Source of the DNA: Tissierellia bacterium
GTDB taxonomy: Bacteria; Bacillota; Clostridia; Tissierellales; Peptoniphilaceae
Reading direction: 5' to 3'
NCBI GenBank assembly: GCA_030529425.1
Contig: JAUMWX010000001.1
Location: 124,001-188,000 of the forward strand
DNA length: 64,000 nt
The notes beneath the pieces are model-generated. The model was given only the letters and a program-made list of their open reading frames with translations. It had not been told where the DNA came from and searched no databases. This document shows positions 33,738 through 43,064 of the stretch, piece by piece. The position numbers and the translations under genes were made by a program. Within the stretch, counting starts at the first letter, position 1; each line of letters begins with the position of its first letter.

Positions 33738-34743
33738 TTATGATGAATTGTGTCACCCTAAAATTTTAGAAAATTTAGCAAAATTTAATGGAATAAAATA
33801 TAAGGGTTATTCCGATGATGAACACGTAAAACTTGCTATTAAATATTTAAAGAGAGATTTGAAAAATGACAATGTGGATATTCATTTTGTTCACGGTGGA
33901 ACCATTGTAAATGTTTTAGGAATAATTCTTTCTCTAAGACGATTTGAGGGCGTTCTGTCTTGTGATACAGGGCATATTGTAAATACCGAAAACGGCTCGA
34001 TAGAGTCTACGGGACATCAAATTATACAAGTTCCGAATAAAGATGGTAAGGTTACAGTTGAAGAATTAAAAAAAGCTATGGATTGTCACAGTAAAGAATA
34101 TTGTGTAAGTATAAAATTGGTATATATATCAAATGCGACCGAACTTGGAACAGTGTATACGAGAAATGAAATCGAAGAATTATCAACATTTTGCAAATCA
34201 AACGGGCTTTATTTATTCATGGACGGAGCGAGGATAGGAACTGCACTGTCTTCTTCAAACAGCGATTTAAAGATGGAAGATTTAACTAAGTATTTTGATA
34301 TATTTTCAATAGGCGGAACGAAGAACGGGATGCTTATGGGAGAAGCTTTGGTAATAGTGAATAATGATTTAAAGCTTGAAGCCAGAAAAATTATAAAGCA
34401 AAAAGGGGCTCTTTTGGCAAAAGGATATTTTTTCGGAATCCAGTTTTGGACAATGTTTGAAGACGGCTTGTATTACAGACTTGCAAATCATGCGGTTGAA
34501 ATGGCGAAAAAACTTGCAGCTGTCTTTGAAAAGCACAAAGTTTTTTTAGAGCATAGTCAGGAATCCAACTTAGTTTTCGTTAAAATGCCGAAAGAACTTG
34601 CCGATAAACTTTTGAAGGAAGTAAGTTTTGAAATAGTCCATGATTTTTGTAAAGAAATGTGTTTAACAAGATTTGCAACAACATGGAATACCAGGGAAGA
34701 AGATATATGTAATTTAGAAAAAGTTTTAAATAGATATCAGTAA
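33718..34743 (+). CDS. Threonine aldolase-family PLP enzyme
   Basis: A 341-residue fold-type I PLP protein of the beta-eliminating lyase group. The PLP lysine is predicted at Lys202 in GGTKNG and the cofactor Asp at 169 in MDGARIG. Low-specificity L-threonine aldolases cleave threonine to glycine and acetaldehyde; related family members can act on other beta-hydroxy amino acids. GGAG at 33708-33711 favours the ATG at 33718 over 33706. It overlaps the ComF-like gene by 20 bases. Confidence 0.83.
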   Translation: MTSFLNDYDELCHPKILENLAKFNGIKYKGYSDDEHVKLAIKYLKRDLKNDNVDIHFVHGGTIVNVLGIILSLRRFEGVLSCDTGHIVNTENGSIESTGHQIIQVPNKDGKVTVEELKKAMDCHSKEYCVSIKLVYISNATELGTVYTRNEIEELSTFCKSNGLYLFMDGARIGTALSSSNSDLKMEDLTKYFDIFSIGGTKNGMLMGEALVIVNNDLKLEARKIIKQKGALLAKGYFFGIQFWTMFEDGLYYRLANHAVEMAKKLAAVFEKHKVFLEHSQESNLVFVKMPKELADKLLKEVSFEIVHDFCKEMCLTRFATTWNTREEDICNLEKVLNRYQ

Positions 34744-34765
34744 AAGGAGAGCATGCTCTCCTTTT
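34742..34765. terminator. Bidirectional terminator
   Basis: A perfect 24-base palindrome (arm AAAAGGAGAGCA) that starts within the aldolase stop codon and ends at the stop of the convergent membrane-protein gene; T residues follow on the plus strand and A residues precede. Confidence 0.85.
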
Positions 34766-35653
34766 TTATACTACTTTTTTTTCAAAATCTCGGATGGTTG
34801 CGGAAACCTCCGCTCCGAATACAATTACTTGACAGATGGTAAGTATCCAAACCAATAATGCCAATATTCCTCCAAGTGAACCATAATATACATTTATTTT
34901 TGACAGATTATCATTGATATATGTATATATGACGGTTGTTGCGGCTATGCCAAAACCTACTATTAAAGCCCCGATAAAAGCGGACTTGAAAGAGAGCCTT
35001 TCGTTTCGGTTTGGAGTTGCAAATTTGAAAAAGAAAAAAAATATTATCGTAAGTATGGTAAAGGGAGCCAATGAACCTATTCCGCTCAGTAATAGATTAT
35101 AAATAAAGGGCAACCTGGTCTTAATTTCAGTGTATTGTTCGATTAAGGAAAGTATGTGTTTGTTGAATACATTAAAAGTAAGTATGCCCGCAAAAATTAT
35201 TATAAATGAGATCATATAAATAATTGAAACCAATTTTTCCACTATAAAATTTCTGTTTTTATTTATGTCAAATATTTGATTTAATGTCTTTATTAAGCCT
35301 TGAAAACCTCTTGAACCCAACCATAGCCAAGAAAAAGCTGCAAGAAAAGACAGTCCGGTCGACCTTACATTTACCATCTGTGTAAGTACGGGACCTAAAA
35401 TCATTTTTATATTTTCCGGAAGATAATCCATTGATTTTATCAATGAATCATCAAAAGAATTATTTATATACCCCAAAACTTGAGAAATAAATATAATCAT
35501 CGGGATAAAAGAAAGTATTAAGTGATATGCTAAAAAAGTGCTTGATTGCTCAAAATTTGAAGATTTGATTCTCTCATAAAGCCTAAAAAGGAATTTTGAA
35601 GGTTTATTGAGATACTTGGTTTTAACTAAAAAATCTTTAATTCTATTTTTCAT
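34766..35653 (-). CDS. YihY/BrkB-family membrane protein
   Basis: A 295-residue integral membrane protein with about six hydrophobic spans. Family motifs include SFIPMIIFISQ near the first span and LGSRGFQGLIKTLNQIF (about 112-128), followed by NVYYGSLGGILALLVWI near the C-terminus. Some homologues were once called ribonuclease BN, which is no longer accepted; others are proposed transporters. Function here is unknown. The GAGGTGATT ribosome site fits. It diverges from the next gene. Confidence 0.85.
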   Translation of the reverse strand: MKNRIKDFLVKTKYLNKPSKFLFRLYERIKSSNFEQSSTFLAYHLILSFIPMIIFISQVLGYINNSFDDSLIKSMDYLPENIKMILGPVLTQMVNVRSTGLSFLAAFSWLWLGSRGFQGLIKTLNQIFDINKNRNFIVEKLVSIIYMISFIIIFAGILTFNVFNKHILSLIEQYTEIKTRLPFIYNLLLSGIGSLAPFTILTIIFFFFFKFATPNRNERLSFKSAFIGALIVGFGIAATTVIYTYINDNLSKINVYYGSLGGILALLVWILTICQVIVFGAEVSATIRDFEKKVV

Positions 35654-35712
35654 GTAATCACCTCTAATGAATATTATAGCACAATATTAAAAAAGAGTTT
35701 TTACAGGGTGTG

Positions 35713-35721
35713 TGGTATAAT
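35713..35721 (+). promoter_or_regulatory. Extended -10 promoter
   Basis: TGG plus TATAAT (35716-35721). An in-frame ATG at 35708 lies upstream of this element, so the translation start must be the later ATG at 35738. Confidence 0.55.
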
Positions 35722-35737
35722 TACTTTGAGGTATGCT

Positions 35738-36718
35738 ATGAGAAATGAAGATAGAAGAAGACGCAGAAGACTTAAAAAAATCAGAAAAAACCGAATAAAA
35801 AAGAGAGTATTATTTATTTTGTCAATGCTTTGCGTATTTTTTATTGCTTGGATATTTATAAAAGCATTTGCAGGTAAAGCAAAAAAAGACGGTCCGGGGA
35901 TAAAACCTGAAAAAAAATCCGAATCAAAGCAGGAAGAAAATAAAACCGAGAATACATTAGAAGAAAGAGTTTTGGAAACGATTAAAAACAGCAATTTAGA
36001 TTTGGAAAAAAGACTTAATGAATTAATATCCAAAGAGAAAATAAGGAAAGAAAATATATCCTTAACATATCTTTCTCTAGAAGACGGACATAGTTTTTCT
36101 ATAAATGGAGACAAGTATCACAGAATGTCCAGAAGCAATAATTTTGCTCTGTATATGCTTTATGACGATCTTCTTAGGGAGAAAAAAATTAATCCGAACA
36201 AAGAAGTTAAAGTAGAAATTGAGCTTGAAGGATCTCCAATAACAAAGAAAACAGAAATCTATACAATTGACAGCCTGATTTCTTCACAGATTAAAGAAGC
36301 CAAAGATGAATATTACGAAGCTATTAAGAAGGAAATTGAACTGGCTTCCAAAACGAATTGGATAACGGATATAAACAGAAGATATAATCTTGAAATAGAG
36401 AATGAATTTAATATGACGACTGAAAAGAATACCGAGTTATTGAAAAAACTTGCGGAAAAGAGAAACGGAAAGTATATTTATGAGAGTGTCATAAATAGAT
36501 TTATATCTAAACCAAGTAAAGATAAGGCTGTTATGAAAATCAGAGAAAAGGCAATGATGGGTTATATGAGCGGTAATTATTATGAAGCATATATGGATAT
36601 GGGAATTATTTTTGGGAAACACCCTTATGCTTACGCAATAGTTTCGGTTGAAAATAAACCTGAACTTAATTCGAATATATTGGATGTAATAAATAGTTGG
36701 CATGATATGCACAGGTAA
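35738..36718 (+). CDS. Membrane-anchored beta-lactamase-fold-like protein, probably inactive
   Basis: A 326-residue protein with a very basic N-terminus (RRRRRR), one transmembrane helix (about 23-44), a charged linker and an exported domain. The segment ISLTYLSLEDGHSFSINGD (about 107-125) resembles the first strands of class A beta-lactamase-type serine hydrolases, and the end (YAYAIVSVENKP, then LDVINSW) resembles their last strand and helix. Where those enzymes have Ser-x-x-Lys, this sequence reads SRSNNFALYML (131-141), lacking the Lys. So I infer a non-catalytic member of the fold. Function unknown. The promoter at 35713-35721 excludes the upstream ATG. Confidence 0.55.
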   Translation: MRNEDRRRRRRLKKIRKNRIKKRVLFILSMLCVFFIAWIFIKAFAGKAKKDGPGIKPEKKSESKQEENKTENTLEERVLETIKNSNLDLEKRLNELISKEKIRKENISLTYLSLEDGHSFSINGDKYHRMSRSNNFALYMLYDDLLREKKINPNKEVKVEIELEGSPITKKTEIYTIDSLISSQIKEAKDEYYEAIKKEIELASKTNWITDINRRYNLEIENEFNMTTEKNTELLKKLAEKRNGKYIYESVINRFISKPSKDKAVMKIREKAMMGYMSGNYYEAYMDMGIIFGKHPYAYAIVSVENKPELNSNILDVINSWHDMHR

Positions 36719-36745
36719 TAATTATTAATTTAATGTTATAAAACA

Positions 36746-36774
36746 TTGACAGTTAAGCAAAATATTGATATTAT
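36746..36774 (+). promoter_or_regulatory. Promoter of the first T-box leader
   Basis: A perfect TTGACA (36746-36751), a 17-base spacer and TATTAT (36769-36774). Transcription would start a few bases before the T-box Stem I. Confidence 0.75.
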
Positions 36775-36785
36775 TCTAATTAATA

Positions 36786-37033
36786 TACTGAGAAGAGAAG
36801 AGTAACAAATCCTCTCCTTTTACAGAGAGCCTTGTAAGGTGAAAGAAGGCATCGGATGATTTTGTGAAAAAAGTCTTGGAGTATCGCCTAGGAATATTGG
36901 GTGACGTGGTCTGCATGTTATAGCGGAGGAGTATGATTGTACTTGCAGAGATATATCTTGTGAAAGATATGTGAATTTGGGTGGTAACACGGTTTTCGTC
37001 CCAAGTCTATGACTTGGAATGAAAACCGTTTTT
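36786..37033 (+). promoter_or_regulatory. T-box leader, lysine specifier proposed
   Basis: A tRNA-sensing leader. The AGTA of the specifier-loop E motif is at 36801-36804, the AG-bulge AGAGAG at 36824-36829, and a distal loop reads GGTGAAAG. The opposite strand of the specifier loop is GAAAAAAG (36866-36873), closed by TCTT. Aligned to the B. subtilis glyQS loop (GAAAGGCA with GGC at positions 5-7), positions 5-7 here are AAA (36870-36872), a Lys codon. The conserved T-box TGGTAACACGG is at 36982-36992 (UGGU predicts an A discriminator). The terminator is CGGTTTTC/GAAAACCG (36990-36997 with 37021-37028) followed by T5. The class call is firm; the lysine call is inferred from manual folding. 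Confidence 0.85.
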
Positions 37034-37054
37034 AATTTTCAACGGGAGGAAAAA

Positions 37055-38587
37055 ATGAAAAAAAGAATATTTATTTTGTTAATGGCAATTATCATTTTAA
37101 CGGGAAATGTTCGAGCTTCAGGAGAAAGAAAACTTTTTAAAGTCGGAATGGAGGCTGCATATGCTCCATATAATTGGACACAGACCGATGATTCAAACGG
37201 AGCCGTTCCAATCGAAGGTTCCGTAGAGTATGCGAACGGTTATGATGTTCAGATTGCAAGAATAATTGCTGAAGAACTTGGAATGGACTTGGTAATTGTA
37301 AAAATTGAATGGGATGGATTGGCACCAGCAGTTCAATCGGGTAAGATTGATGCGATTATAGCAGGGATGAGTCCGACATCGGAAAGAAAAGAACAGATAG
37401 ATTTCACAGATAATTATTACGAGTCAAATCTTGTTCTTGTAACATTGAAAGACAATCCTTATGCGAGTGCTAAAAAATTACAGGATTTTAAGAATGCGAG
37501 GGTGGTTGGTCAATTAAATACTTTTCATGATACGGTAATTGATCAAATAGTAGGAGTTAATCACATAACACCTATGTCCGATTTTTCATCTATGAGAGTA
37601 GCTTTGGAAAGCGGAAAGGTAGATGCATATGTTACTGAAAAACCCGAAGCGGTTTCTGCGGAGAAATCAAATGACAAGTTTAAAATGATTGAGTTGGAAG
37701 ATGGTTTTAAAACAAGTCCCGAAGATACTTCAATAGCAATCGGTTTGAAAAAAGGATCCGAATTGCTAAATCCTATAAATGAAGCTTTGAAAAAAATCCC
37801 GGTTGAGCGACAACAAAAGATAATGGATGGAATTATAGCGAGTCAATTAAAACTTGGCGGAAATGTTTGGACAATATTTAACGACAATAAGGATATGTTT
37901 GCAAGAGGAGTGTTATTTACCCTGGTGATTTCGTTTATCGGAACATTGCTAGGTTTGATAATAGGAATGTTTGTAGGAATAATAAGGACGATTCCTAAAC
38001 AAAGAAATGTATATTCAAATTTTATTCTGAATATTTTCAAGATATTTTTGAATATATATGTTCAAGTATTCAGAGCTACTCCTATGATTGTGCAGGCGAT
38101 GATATTCTACTACGGATTACAGCAATTCTTTGATATCGATACCAGCCCGTTAACTTCGGCATTCATTATTGTATCGATAAATACGGGTGCATACATGGCT
38201 GAGGTTGTAAGAGGAGGAATAACATCGATAGATAAAGGTCAATTTGAGGCGGCGAACTCTCTTGGAATGAGTCATTTTCAAACGATGTTTTATGTTGTAT
38301 TACCGCAGGCATTTAAAAATGTTCTGCCTTCCATAGGAAATGAATTTATAGTAAATATAAAAGACACATCGGTTTTAAATGTAATTTCCGTTCAAGAGCT
38401 GTTCTTTACAACAAAATCAATTGCGGGTGCAAATTTCAGATATTTTGAAACCTATGCGATAACATCGATAATTTATCTTGTGCTTACCTTGGGAATTGCG
38501 GGATTGCTTCACCTATTGGAAAGAAAGATGATGGGACCGAAGAGTTACGAAAAAGCTGTGATAAATGTTATGAAGAGTAGTAATTAG
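37055..38587 (+). CDS. Amino-acid ABC transporter, binding protein fused to permease
   Basis: A 510-residue fusion. After a signal peptide (about 1-22) comes a periplasmic-type solute-binding domain (about 26-255; motifs GMEAAYAPYNW, GYDVQIARIIAEELG, IDAIIAGMSPT). A HisM/GlnP-type permease with about four helices follows (about 275-500; EAANSLGMSHFQTMFYVVLPQAFKN, split here as EAANSLGMSHFQ and VVLPQAFKN, the EAA loop). An upstream in-frame ATG at 37019 lies in the T-box terminator; GGAGG at 37045-37049 selects ATG 37055. The ATPase gene follows. The T-box suggests lysine as substrate. Confidence 0.9.
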   Translation: MKKRIFILLMAIIILTGNVRASGERKLFKVGMEAAYAPYNWTQTDDSNGAVPIEGSVEYANGYDVQIARIIAEELGMDLVIVKIEWDGLAPAVQSGKIDAIIAGMSPTSERKEQIDFTDNYYESNLVLVTLKDNPYASAKKLQDFKNARVVGQLNTFHDTVIDQIVGVNHITPMSDFSSMRVALESGKVDAYVTEKPEAVSAEKSNDKFKMIELEDGFKTSPEDTSIAIGLKKGSELLNPINEALKKIPVERQQKIMDGIIASQLKLGGNVWTIFNDNKDMFARGVLFTLVISFIGTLLGLIIGMFVGIIRTIPKQRNVYSNFILNIFKIFLNIYVQVFRATPMIVQAMIFYYGLQQFFDIDTSPLTSAFIIVSINTGAYMAEVVRGGITSIDKGQFEAANSLGMSHFQTMFYVVLPQAFKNVLPSIGNEFIVNIKDTSVLNVISVQELFFTTKSIAGANFRYFETYAITSIIYLVLTLGIAGLLHLLERKMMGPKSYEKAVINVMKSSN

Positions 38588-38596
38588 GAGACTGTT

Positions 38597-39325
38597 ATGA
38601 AAACAATATTGGATATTAAAAATATAAAGAAATCTTATGGAGATAATGAAGTACTTAAAAATATTAATTTTACGGTTCGTCAAGGGGAAATTATAGCGAT
38701 AATCGGTTCATCCGGTTCAGGAAAATCAACTTTGTTGAGATGTTTGAACTTGCTTGAAAGTCCGGATAGCGGAGAGATAATTTTTGAAGATAAAAATGTT
38801 TTGTCTAAAGATATAAACCCTCATTCCTACAGTAAAAATCTCGGAATGGTATTTCAACAATTTAATTTGTTTGAAAACATGACGGTTTTGAAGAATTGTA
38901 CAATTGCTCAGGAGAAAGTGCTCAAAAAAGGTGTTGAAGAATCAAAAGAAAAAGCGATTTACTATTTAAATCTTGTCGGGATGGGAGAGTATCAAAATGC
39001 AAGACCTCATCAATTATCGGGCGGGCAAAAGCAAAGGGTTGCCATAGCGAGAGCTTTGGCAATGGAACCTAAATTGATATTGTTTGATGAACCTACATCG
39101 GCATTAGATCCTGAAATGGTGGAAGAAGTGTTGAACACTATAAAACAGTTGGCGGAAATGGGATTTACGATGATTGTCGTTACTCATGAAATGGAGTTTG
39201 CGAAAAAAGTGGCCAACAGAGTTGTCTTTATGGAGAAGGGAGTAATTTTGGAGGATTTACCTCCGGAAGTTATGTTTACAAATCCGAAGCATCAAAGAAC
39301 AAGAGAGTTTTTGAAATTGGTATGA
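38597..39325 (+). CDS. Amino-acid ABC transporter ATPase
   Basis: A 242-residue GlnQ/HisP-type ATPase with Walker [11 protein letters not shown]-loop FQQFN, signature LSGGQKQR, Walker [13 protein letters not shown] and the switch His in VVTHEME. It energises the fused binding-permease protein encoded 9 bases upstream, and falls under the same T-box control. Confidence 0.95.
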   Translation: MKTILDIKNIKKSYGDNEVLKNINFTVRQGEIIAIIGSSGSGKSTLLRCLNLLESPDSGEIIFEDKNVLSKDINPHSYSKNLGMVFQQFNLFENMTVLKNCTIAQEKVLKKGVEESKEKAIYYLNLVGMGEYQNARPHQLSGGQKQRVAIARALAMEPKLILFDEPTSALDPEMVEEVLNTIKQLAEMGFTMIVVTHEMEFAKKVANRVVFMEKGVILEDLPPEVMFTNPKHQRTREFLKLV

Positions 39326-39354
39326 TTTATAAACTTTTAATTGCAAAATCTTTT

Positions 39355-39363
39355 TGCTATACT
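39355..39363 (+). promoter_or_regulatory. pepF promoter, extended -10
   Basis: TGC plus TATACT (39358-39363), 22 bases upstream of the start codon, suggests that pepF also has its own promoter. Confidence 0.4.
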
Positions 39364-39385
39364 TTTAATTGAAACGAGGTGAATT

Positions 39386-41185
39386 ATGAAAGATAGAAAA
39401 GATGTGAGTGTTGAAGAGACTTGGGATTTGTCACTTATATTTAAAACAGTTGAAGAATTTGAAGAAAAATTGAAATTGGTTATAAATCTGGGACAGGAGT
39501 TTTATGAAAAGTACTTCAATAATTTAAAAAATGCTAAAGATGTTGAAAATTCTCTTAGTAAGATAAGTGAAATATATAAACTTATAGACAAGTTGTCAGC
39601 GTACGCTTCTCTTGCAGTTGAAGCTGATACTCTGGATGATGAGGCTAATGTTAGATATCAAAAAATGAGAGCGGTATTGTCAAGAGTATTTGCCAACTTC
39701 AGCTTTTTTGATAATGCTTTATTGTCTTTGGATGAGAATATATTGAAAGAACTTGGCAATCACAAAGAATATGGAAGAACAATAAAAAAAGTTCTTTCAA
39801 AGAAACCTTATGCACTTTCAAATGATGTTGAAAAGTCATTATCAATATTATCAAATACCTTGGATTTCCCGTATCAGTTATATAATGATACCAAATTCAG
39901 AGATATTAAATTTCCGGATATAAAGGTAAATGAAAAAACATATCCTATGACATATAATAACTTTGAAGGTCATCTGGAAATGGATGATGATAAGGATTTA
40001 AGGAGAGAGGCGTTCAAAGTTTTTTCTGAAAATCTTAGAAAATATCAGTATACCACTGCCAGTACTTACAACGCTCAGGTACAAAAAGAAAAACAATTGG
40101 CTGATTTAAGAGGGTATAAAACCGTATTTGACTATTTGTTGCATGAGCAGGAAGTAAGTATGGAGATGTATAATAGACAGATAGATGTGATAATGACGGA
40201 ACTTGCACCCCATATGAGAAAATATGCTACATTGCTTAAAAAAATTCACAATCTTGAAGAAATCAGATATTCAGATTTGAAAATAGAAGTAGATCCGACA
40301 TATTCTCCCGATTTAACATATGATGAAGCAAAAAAATATGTTTTGGAAGGATTAAGTGTTTTGGGTGAGGACTATTTATCAATCATGAAAAATGCATTTG
40401 ACAACAGATGGATTGATTATGCTGAAAACAAGGGAAAGAGAACCGGTGCATTTTGTTCGACTCCATATGGGGTAAATGCATTTGTTTTGATGAGTTTTAA
40501 CAACAAGATGAATGAGGTTATGACCTTGGCGCATGAACTCGGTCATGCTGGGCATTTTGTTTTGGCGGGACAAAATCAAAATATCCTAAATACCGATTGC
40601 TCAATGTATTTTGTAGAAGCGCCTTCAACCACTAATGAATTAATAGTTGAAAATTATCTTCTTGATCAGGCTAAGGATGATAAGAGATTGAAAAGATGGG
40701 TATTATCTCAAATTGTCTCCAAGACATATTATCATAATTTTGTTACACATTTTATGGAAGCCGCCTTCCAAAGAGAAGTATACAAACTTGTTGATGCAGG
40801 AGAATTTCTTGATGCGGACAAGCTAAATGAAATATTTTTGACTAAATTGAAAGAGTTCTGGGGAGAAGAAATTGTTTTTGATGATGGTGCGGAGCTTACA
40901 TGGATGAGACAACCTCATTATTACATGGGACTTTATCCTTACACATATTCTGCAGGACTTACCATCGGAACTCAAGTAGCTATGAAAATAAGACAAAATA
41001 GAGAAGAGTCAAAAAATTGGATTGAAGTATTGAAACTTGGAGGAAGCTTTACATCTGAAGAACTTGCAAAAAAAGCCGGCGTGGATATTAGTACGGACAA
41101 GCCTCTTAAAGATACGATTGCATATATCGGCAGTCTGATTGACGAGATTGAAGAGATAAGTATTCACTTGGGAGAGATATGTTAA
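39386..41185 (+). CDS. pepF: Oligoendopeptidase F
   Basis: A 599-residue cytoplasmic M3B-family zinc peptidase. HELGH (383-387) supplies the two zinc His and the catalytic Glu; a downstream Glu in EAPSTTNE (with NELIVENYLL) is the third ligand. The family cleaves oligopeptides of about 6-20 residues. The protein has the expected length and starts with an ACGAGGTG ribosome site. It sits directly after an amino-acid importer, which fits peptide and amino-acid utilisation. Confidence 0.95.
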   Translation: MKDRKDVSVEETWDLSLIFKTVEEFEEKLKLVINLGQEFYEKYFNNLKNAKDVENSLSKISEIYKLIDKLSAYASLAVEADTLDDEANVRYQKMRAVLSRVFANFSFFDNALLSLDENILKELGNHKEYGRTIKKVLSKKPYALSNDVEKSLSILSNTLDFPYQLYNDTKFRDIKFPDIKVNEKTYPMTYNNFEGHLEMDDDKDLRREAFKVFSENLRKYQYTTASTYNAQVQKEKQLADLRGYKTVFDYLLHEQEVSMEMYNRQIDVIMTELAPHMRKYATLLKKIHNLEEIRYSDLKIEVDPTYSPDLTYDEAKKYVLEGLSVLGEDYLSIMKNAFDNRWIDYAENKGKRTGAFCSTPYGVNAFVLMSFNNKMNEVMTLAHELGHAGHFVLAGQNQNILNTDCSMYFVEAPSTTNELIVENYLLDQAKDDKRLKRWVLSQIVSKTYYHNFVTHFMEAAFQREVYKLVDAGEFLDADKLNEIFLTKLKEFWGEEIVFDDGAELTWMRQPHYYMGLYPYTYSAGLTIGTQVAMKIRQNREESKNWIEVLKLGGSFTSEELAKKAGVDISTDKPLKDTIAYIGSLIDEIEEISIHLGEIC

Positions 41186-41244
41186 TTTCCATAATTTAAA
41201 TTAGATATTTGATTAAACTAAGGTAAAATACTTTATAGATACAA

Positions 41245-41273
41245 AAAGGTGTCGGAATATTTCCGACACCTTT
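41245..41273. terminator. Bidirectional terminator
   Basis: Perfect 13-bp stem AAAGGTGTCGGAA (41245-41257) with TTCCGACACCTTT (41261-41273). It separates the convergent pepF and acyl-CoA dehydrogenase genes. Confidence 0.88.
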
Positions 41274-41299
41274 AATTTTATTTAATTAAAAACTATTAA

Positions 41300-42979
41300 T
41301 TAGCCTAATAATTTTTTTGTTAATAGAGGTAGAACTTCTTTAACATCGCCAACGATTCCATAGTCTGCGTTTCTGAAAACTTTAGCATGTGGATCATTGT
41401 TGATTGCTACGATAGTTTTAGCATCCTTAATTCCTCTTAAGTGTTGGATTGCTCCTGAAATTCCTACTGCGAAGTATAATTCACCGGTGAATTTTTGTCC
41501 TGAAATACCAACATATCTTTCAAGAGGTAACCATTTTAATTCTTCAGCGATTGGTCTTGAGCATCCAACTGCTGCGCCTACCGCTTCAGCTAAATCTTCA
41601 ACTAATTTGAAGTTTTCTTTATCTCCAAGTCCCATACCACCTGATACTGCTCTTTTAGCTTCAGTTATTGGAAGGTATTTGTCAACTTTTTCTCCAAAAG
41701 TAAATCCTTCTTCTTTTAATGCAGCAACTAATTTATCAACACTTTCTTCAACAGAACCTTCAAATACTACAGCTTTTCTGTCTCCTGTAGGTCCGTAAGG
41801 TTTAGCTTCTTCTTTTTTAGCTTTATTTACAGCACCAACTTTTCCTAAAATATGAGAAGAAATTACCAATCTCATGATTTCGGAAGTTCCTTCATAGATT
41901 GTAGTAATCTTAGCATCTCTGTAATGTCTTTCAACTTCCATACCCTTTAGGTAACCTGATCCACCATGTAATTGAAGTGCGTCGTTACATACTTCAAGAG
42001 CGATTTCAGAAGCGTACATCTTAGCAGCGGCAGCTTCTTTACCATATGGTAAATGTTTAGTCTTTAATTCAGCAGCTTTGTATATTAATAGTCTAGCAGC
42101 TTCAACTTTAGTGTCCATTTCAGCAATCTTGAATGCCAATGATTGTTGAGCTCCGATTGGTTTACCGAATTGAACTCTTTCTTTTACATAAGATACAGCT
42201 TGTTCATAAGCGCCTTGAGCAATTCCCAATGCTTGAGAAGCGATACCGATACGTCCTCCGTCAAGAGTTTGCATCGCAACATTAAATCCTTTTCCTTCAG
42301 GTCCTAATAGGTTTTCTTTAGGAACTTTAACATTTTTGAATACCAATTCTTGAGTTTGAGATGATCTGATACCTAATTTATTGTATCTAACACCGAAAGT
42401 AAAACCTTCCCATCCTTTTTCAACAATGAAAGCGGAAATTCCTTTTGTTCCGATTCCAGGAGTTGTAACGGCAAATACTACATATGTTTCAGCAACACCA
42501 CCATTTGTTATGAAAATTTTGTTTCCGTTTAATAGATAGTGATCACCTTTATCTACTGCTGTAGTTTGAGTACCGCCGGCATCAGAACCAGCATTTTCTT
42601 CTGTAAGACCGAAAGCACCCAGTTTTTCCCCTTTAGCAAGTGGAACCAAGTATTTCATTTTTTGTTCATGAGTTCCCCAGTCGTTAATAGGGTTTGATCC
42701 TAATGAAGTATGTGCAGATAAAGTAACACCAACCCCACCGTCAACTCTGGATAGCTCTTCTACAGCGATTGCATAGTGGATTACATCTAAACCTGCTCCG
42801 CCGTATTCTTTTGGAAAGTACAATCCCATGATTCCTAGTTTACCCATGTCCATAGCTACTTCCAATGGGAATTCATCATTCACGTCAAGTTTGAAAGCAA
42901 TAGGTTTAACTCTTTCTTCAGCGAACTTTCTTACCTTCATTCTAAATTCTTCATGTTGTTCAGTTGTCTTATAAAGCAT
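41300..42979 (-). CDS. Acyl-CoA dehydrogenase fused to an EtfA C-terminal domain
   Basis: A 559-residue two-part protein. Residues 1-380 are a complete short-chain acyl-CoA dehydrogenase, with FGLTEENAGSDA (123-134), the substrate motif and catalytic Glu363 in IYEGTSEIMR. A charged linker (about 385-435) leads to residues 438-559, which match the FAD-binding C-terminal domain of electron-transfer flavoprotein alpha (GCSRPIAEE, VGISGQKFTGELY, ISGAIQHLRGI, INNDPHAKVF). No EtfB or N-terminal EtfA domain is attached. It would reduce crotonyl-CoA-type substrates or oxidise acyl-CoA. A GGGAGG ribosome site and strong promoter suggest high expression. Confidence 0.93.
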   Translation of the reverse strand: MLYKTTEQHEEFRMKVRKFAEERVKPIAFKLDVNDEFPLEVAMDMGKLGIMGLYFPKEYGGAGLDVIHYAIAVEELSRVDGGVGVTLSAHTSLGSNPINDWGTHEQKMKYLVPLAKGEKLGAFGLTEENAGSDAGGTQTTAVDKGDHYLLNGNKIFITNGGVAETYVVFAVTTPGIGTKGISAFIVEKGWEGFTFGVRYNKLGIRSSQTQELVFKNVKVPKENLLGPEGKGFNVAMQTLDGGRIGIASQALGIAQGAYEQAVSYVKERVQFGKPIGAQQSLAFKIAEMDTKVEAARLLIYKAAELKTKHLPYGKEAAAAKMYASEIALEVCNDALQLHGGSGYLKGMEVERHYRDAKITTIYEGTSEIMRLVISSHILGKVGAVNKAKKEEAKPYGPTGDRKAVVFEGSVEESVDKLVAALKEEGFTFGEKVDKYLPITEAKRAVSGGMGLGDKENFKLVEDLAEAVGAAVGCSRPIAEELKWLPLERYVGISGQKFTGELYFAVGISGAIQHLRGIKDAKTIVAINNDPHAKVFRNADYGIVGDVKEVLPLLTKKLLG

Positions 42980-43029
42980 ATTAGCCTCCCTTTTAAAATA
43001 TTACCATCAATATAAAACTGATCATTAGT

Positions 43030-43058
43030 ATTATACATTATTTTTTTTTTGAATTCAA
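43030..43058 (-). promoter_or_regulatory. Promoter of the dehydrogenase fusion gene
   Basis: On the minus strand TTGAAT (43053-43058), a 17-base A-rich spacer and TATAAT (43030-43035). Confidence 0.7.
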
Positions 43059-43064
43059 ATGTAT

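Noticed and set aside
35708..35737. Earlier ATG of the membrane-anchored lactamase-like protein
   Set aside because: The extended -10 promoter at 35713-35721 lies downstream of that ATG.
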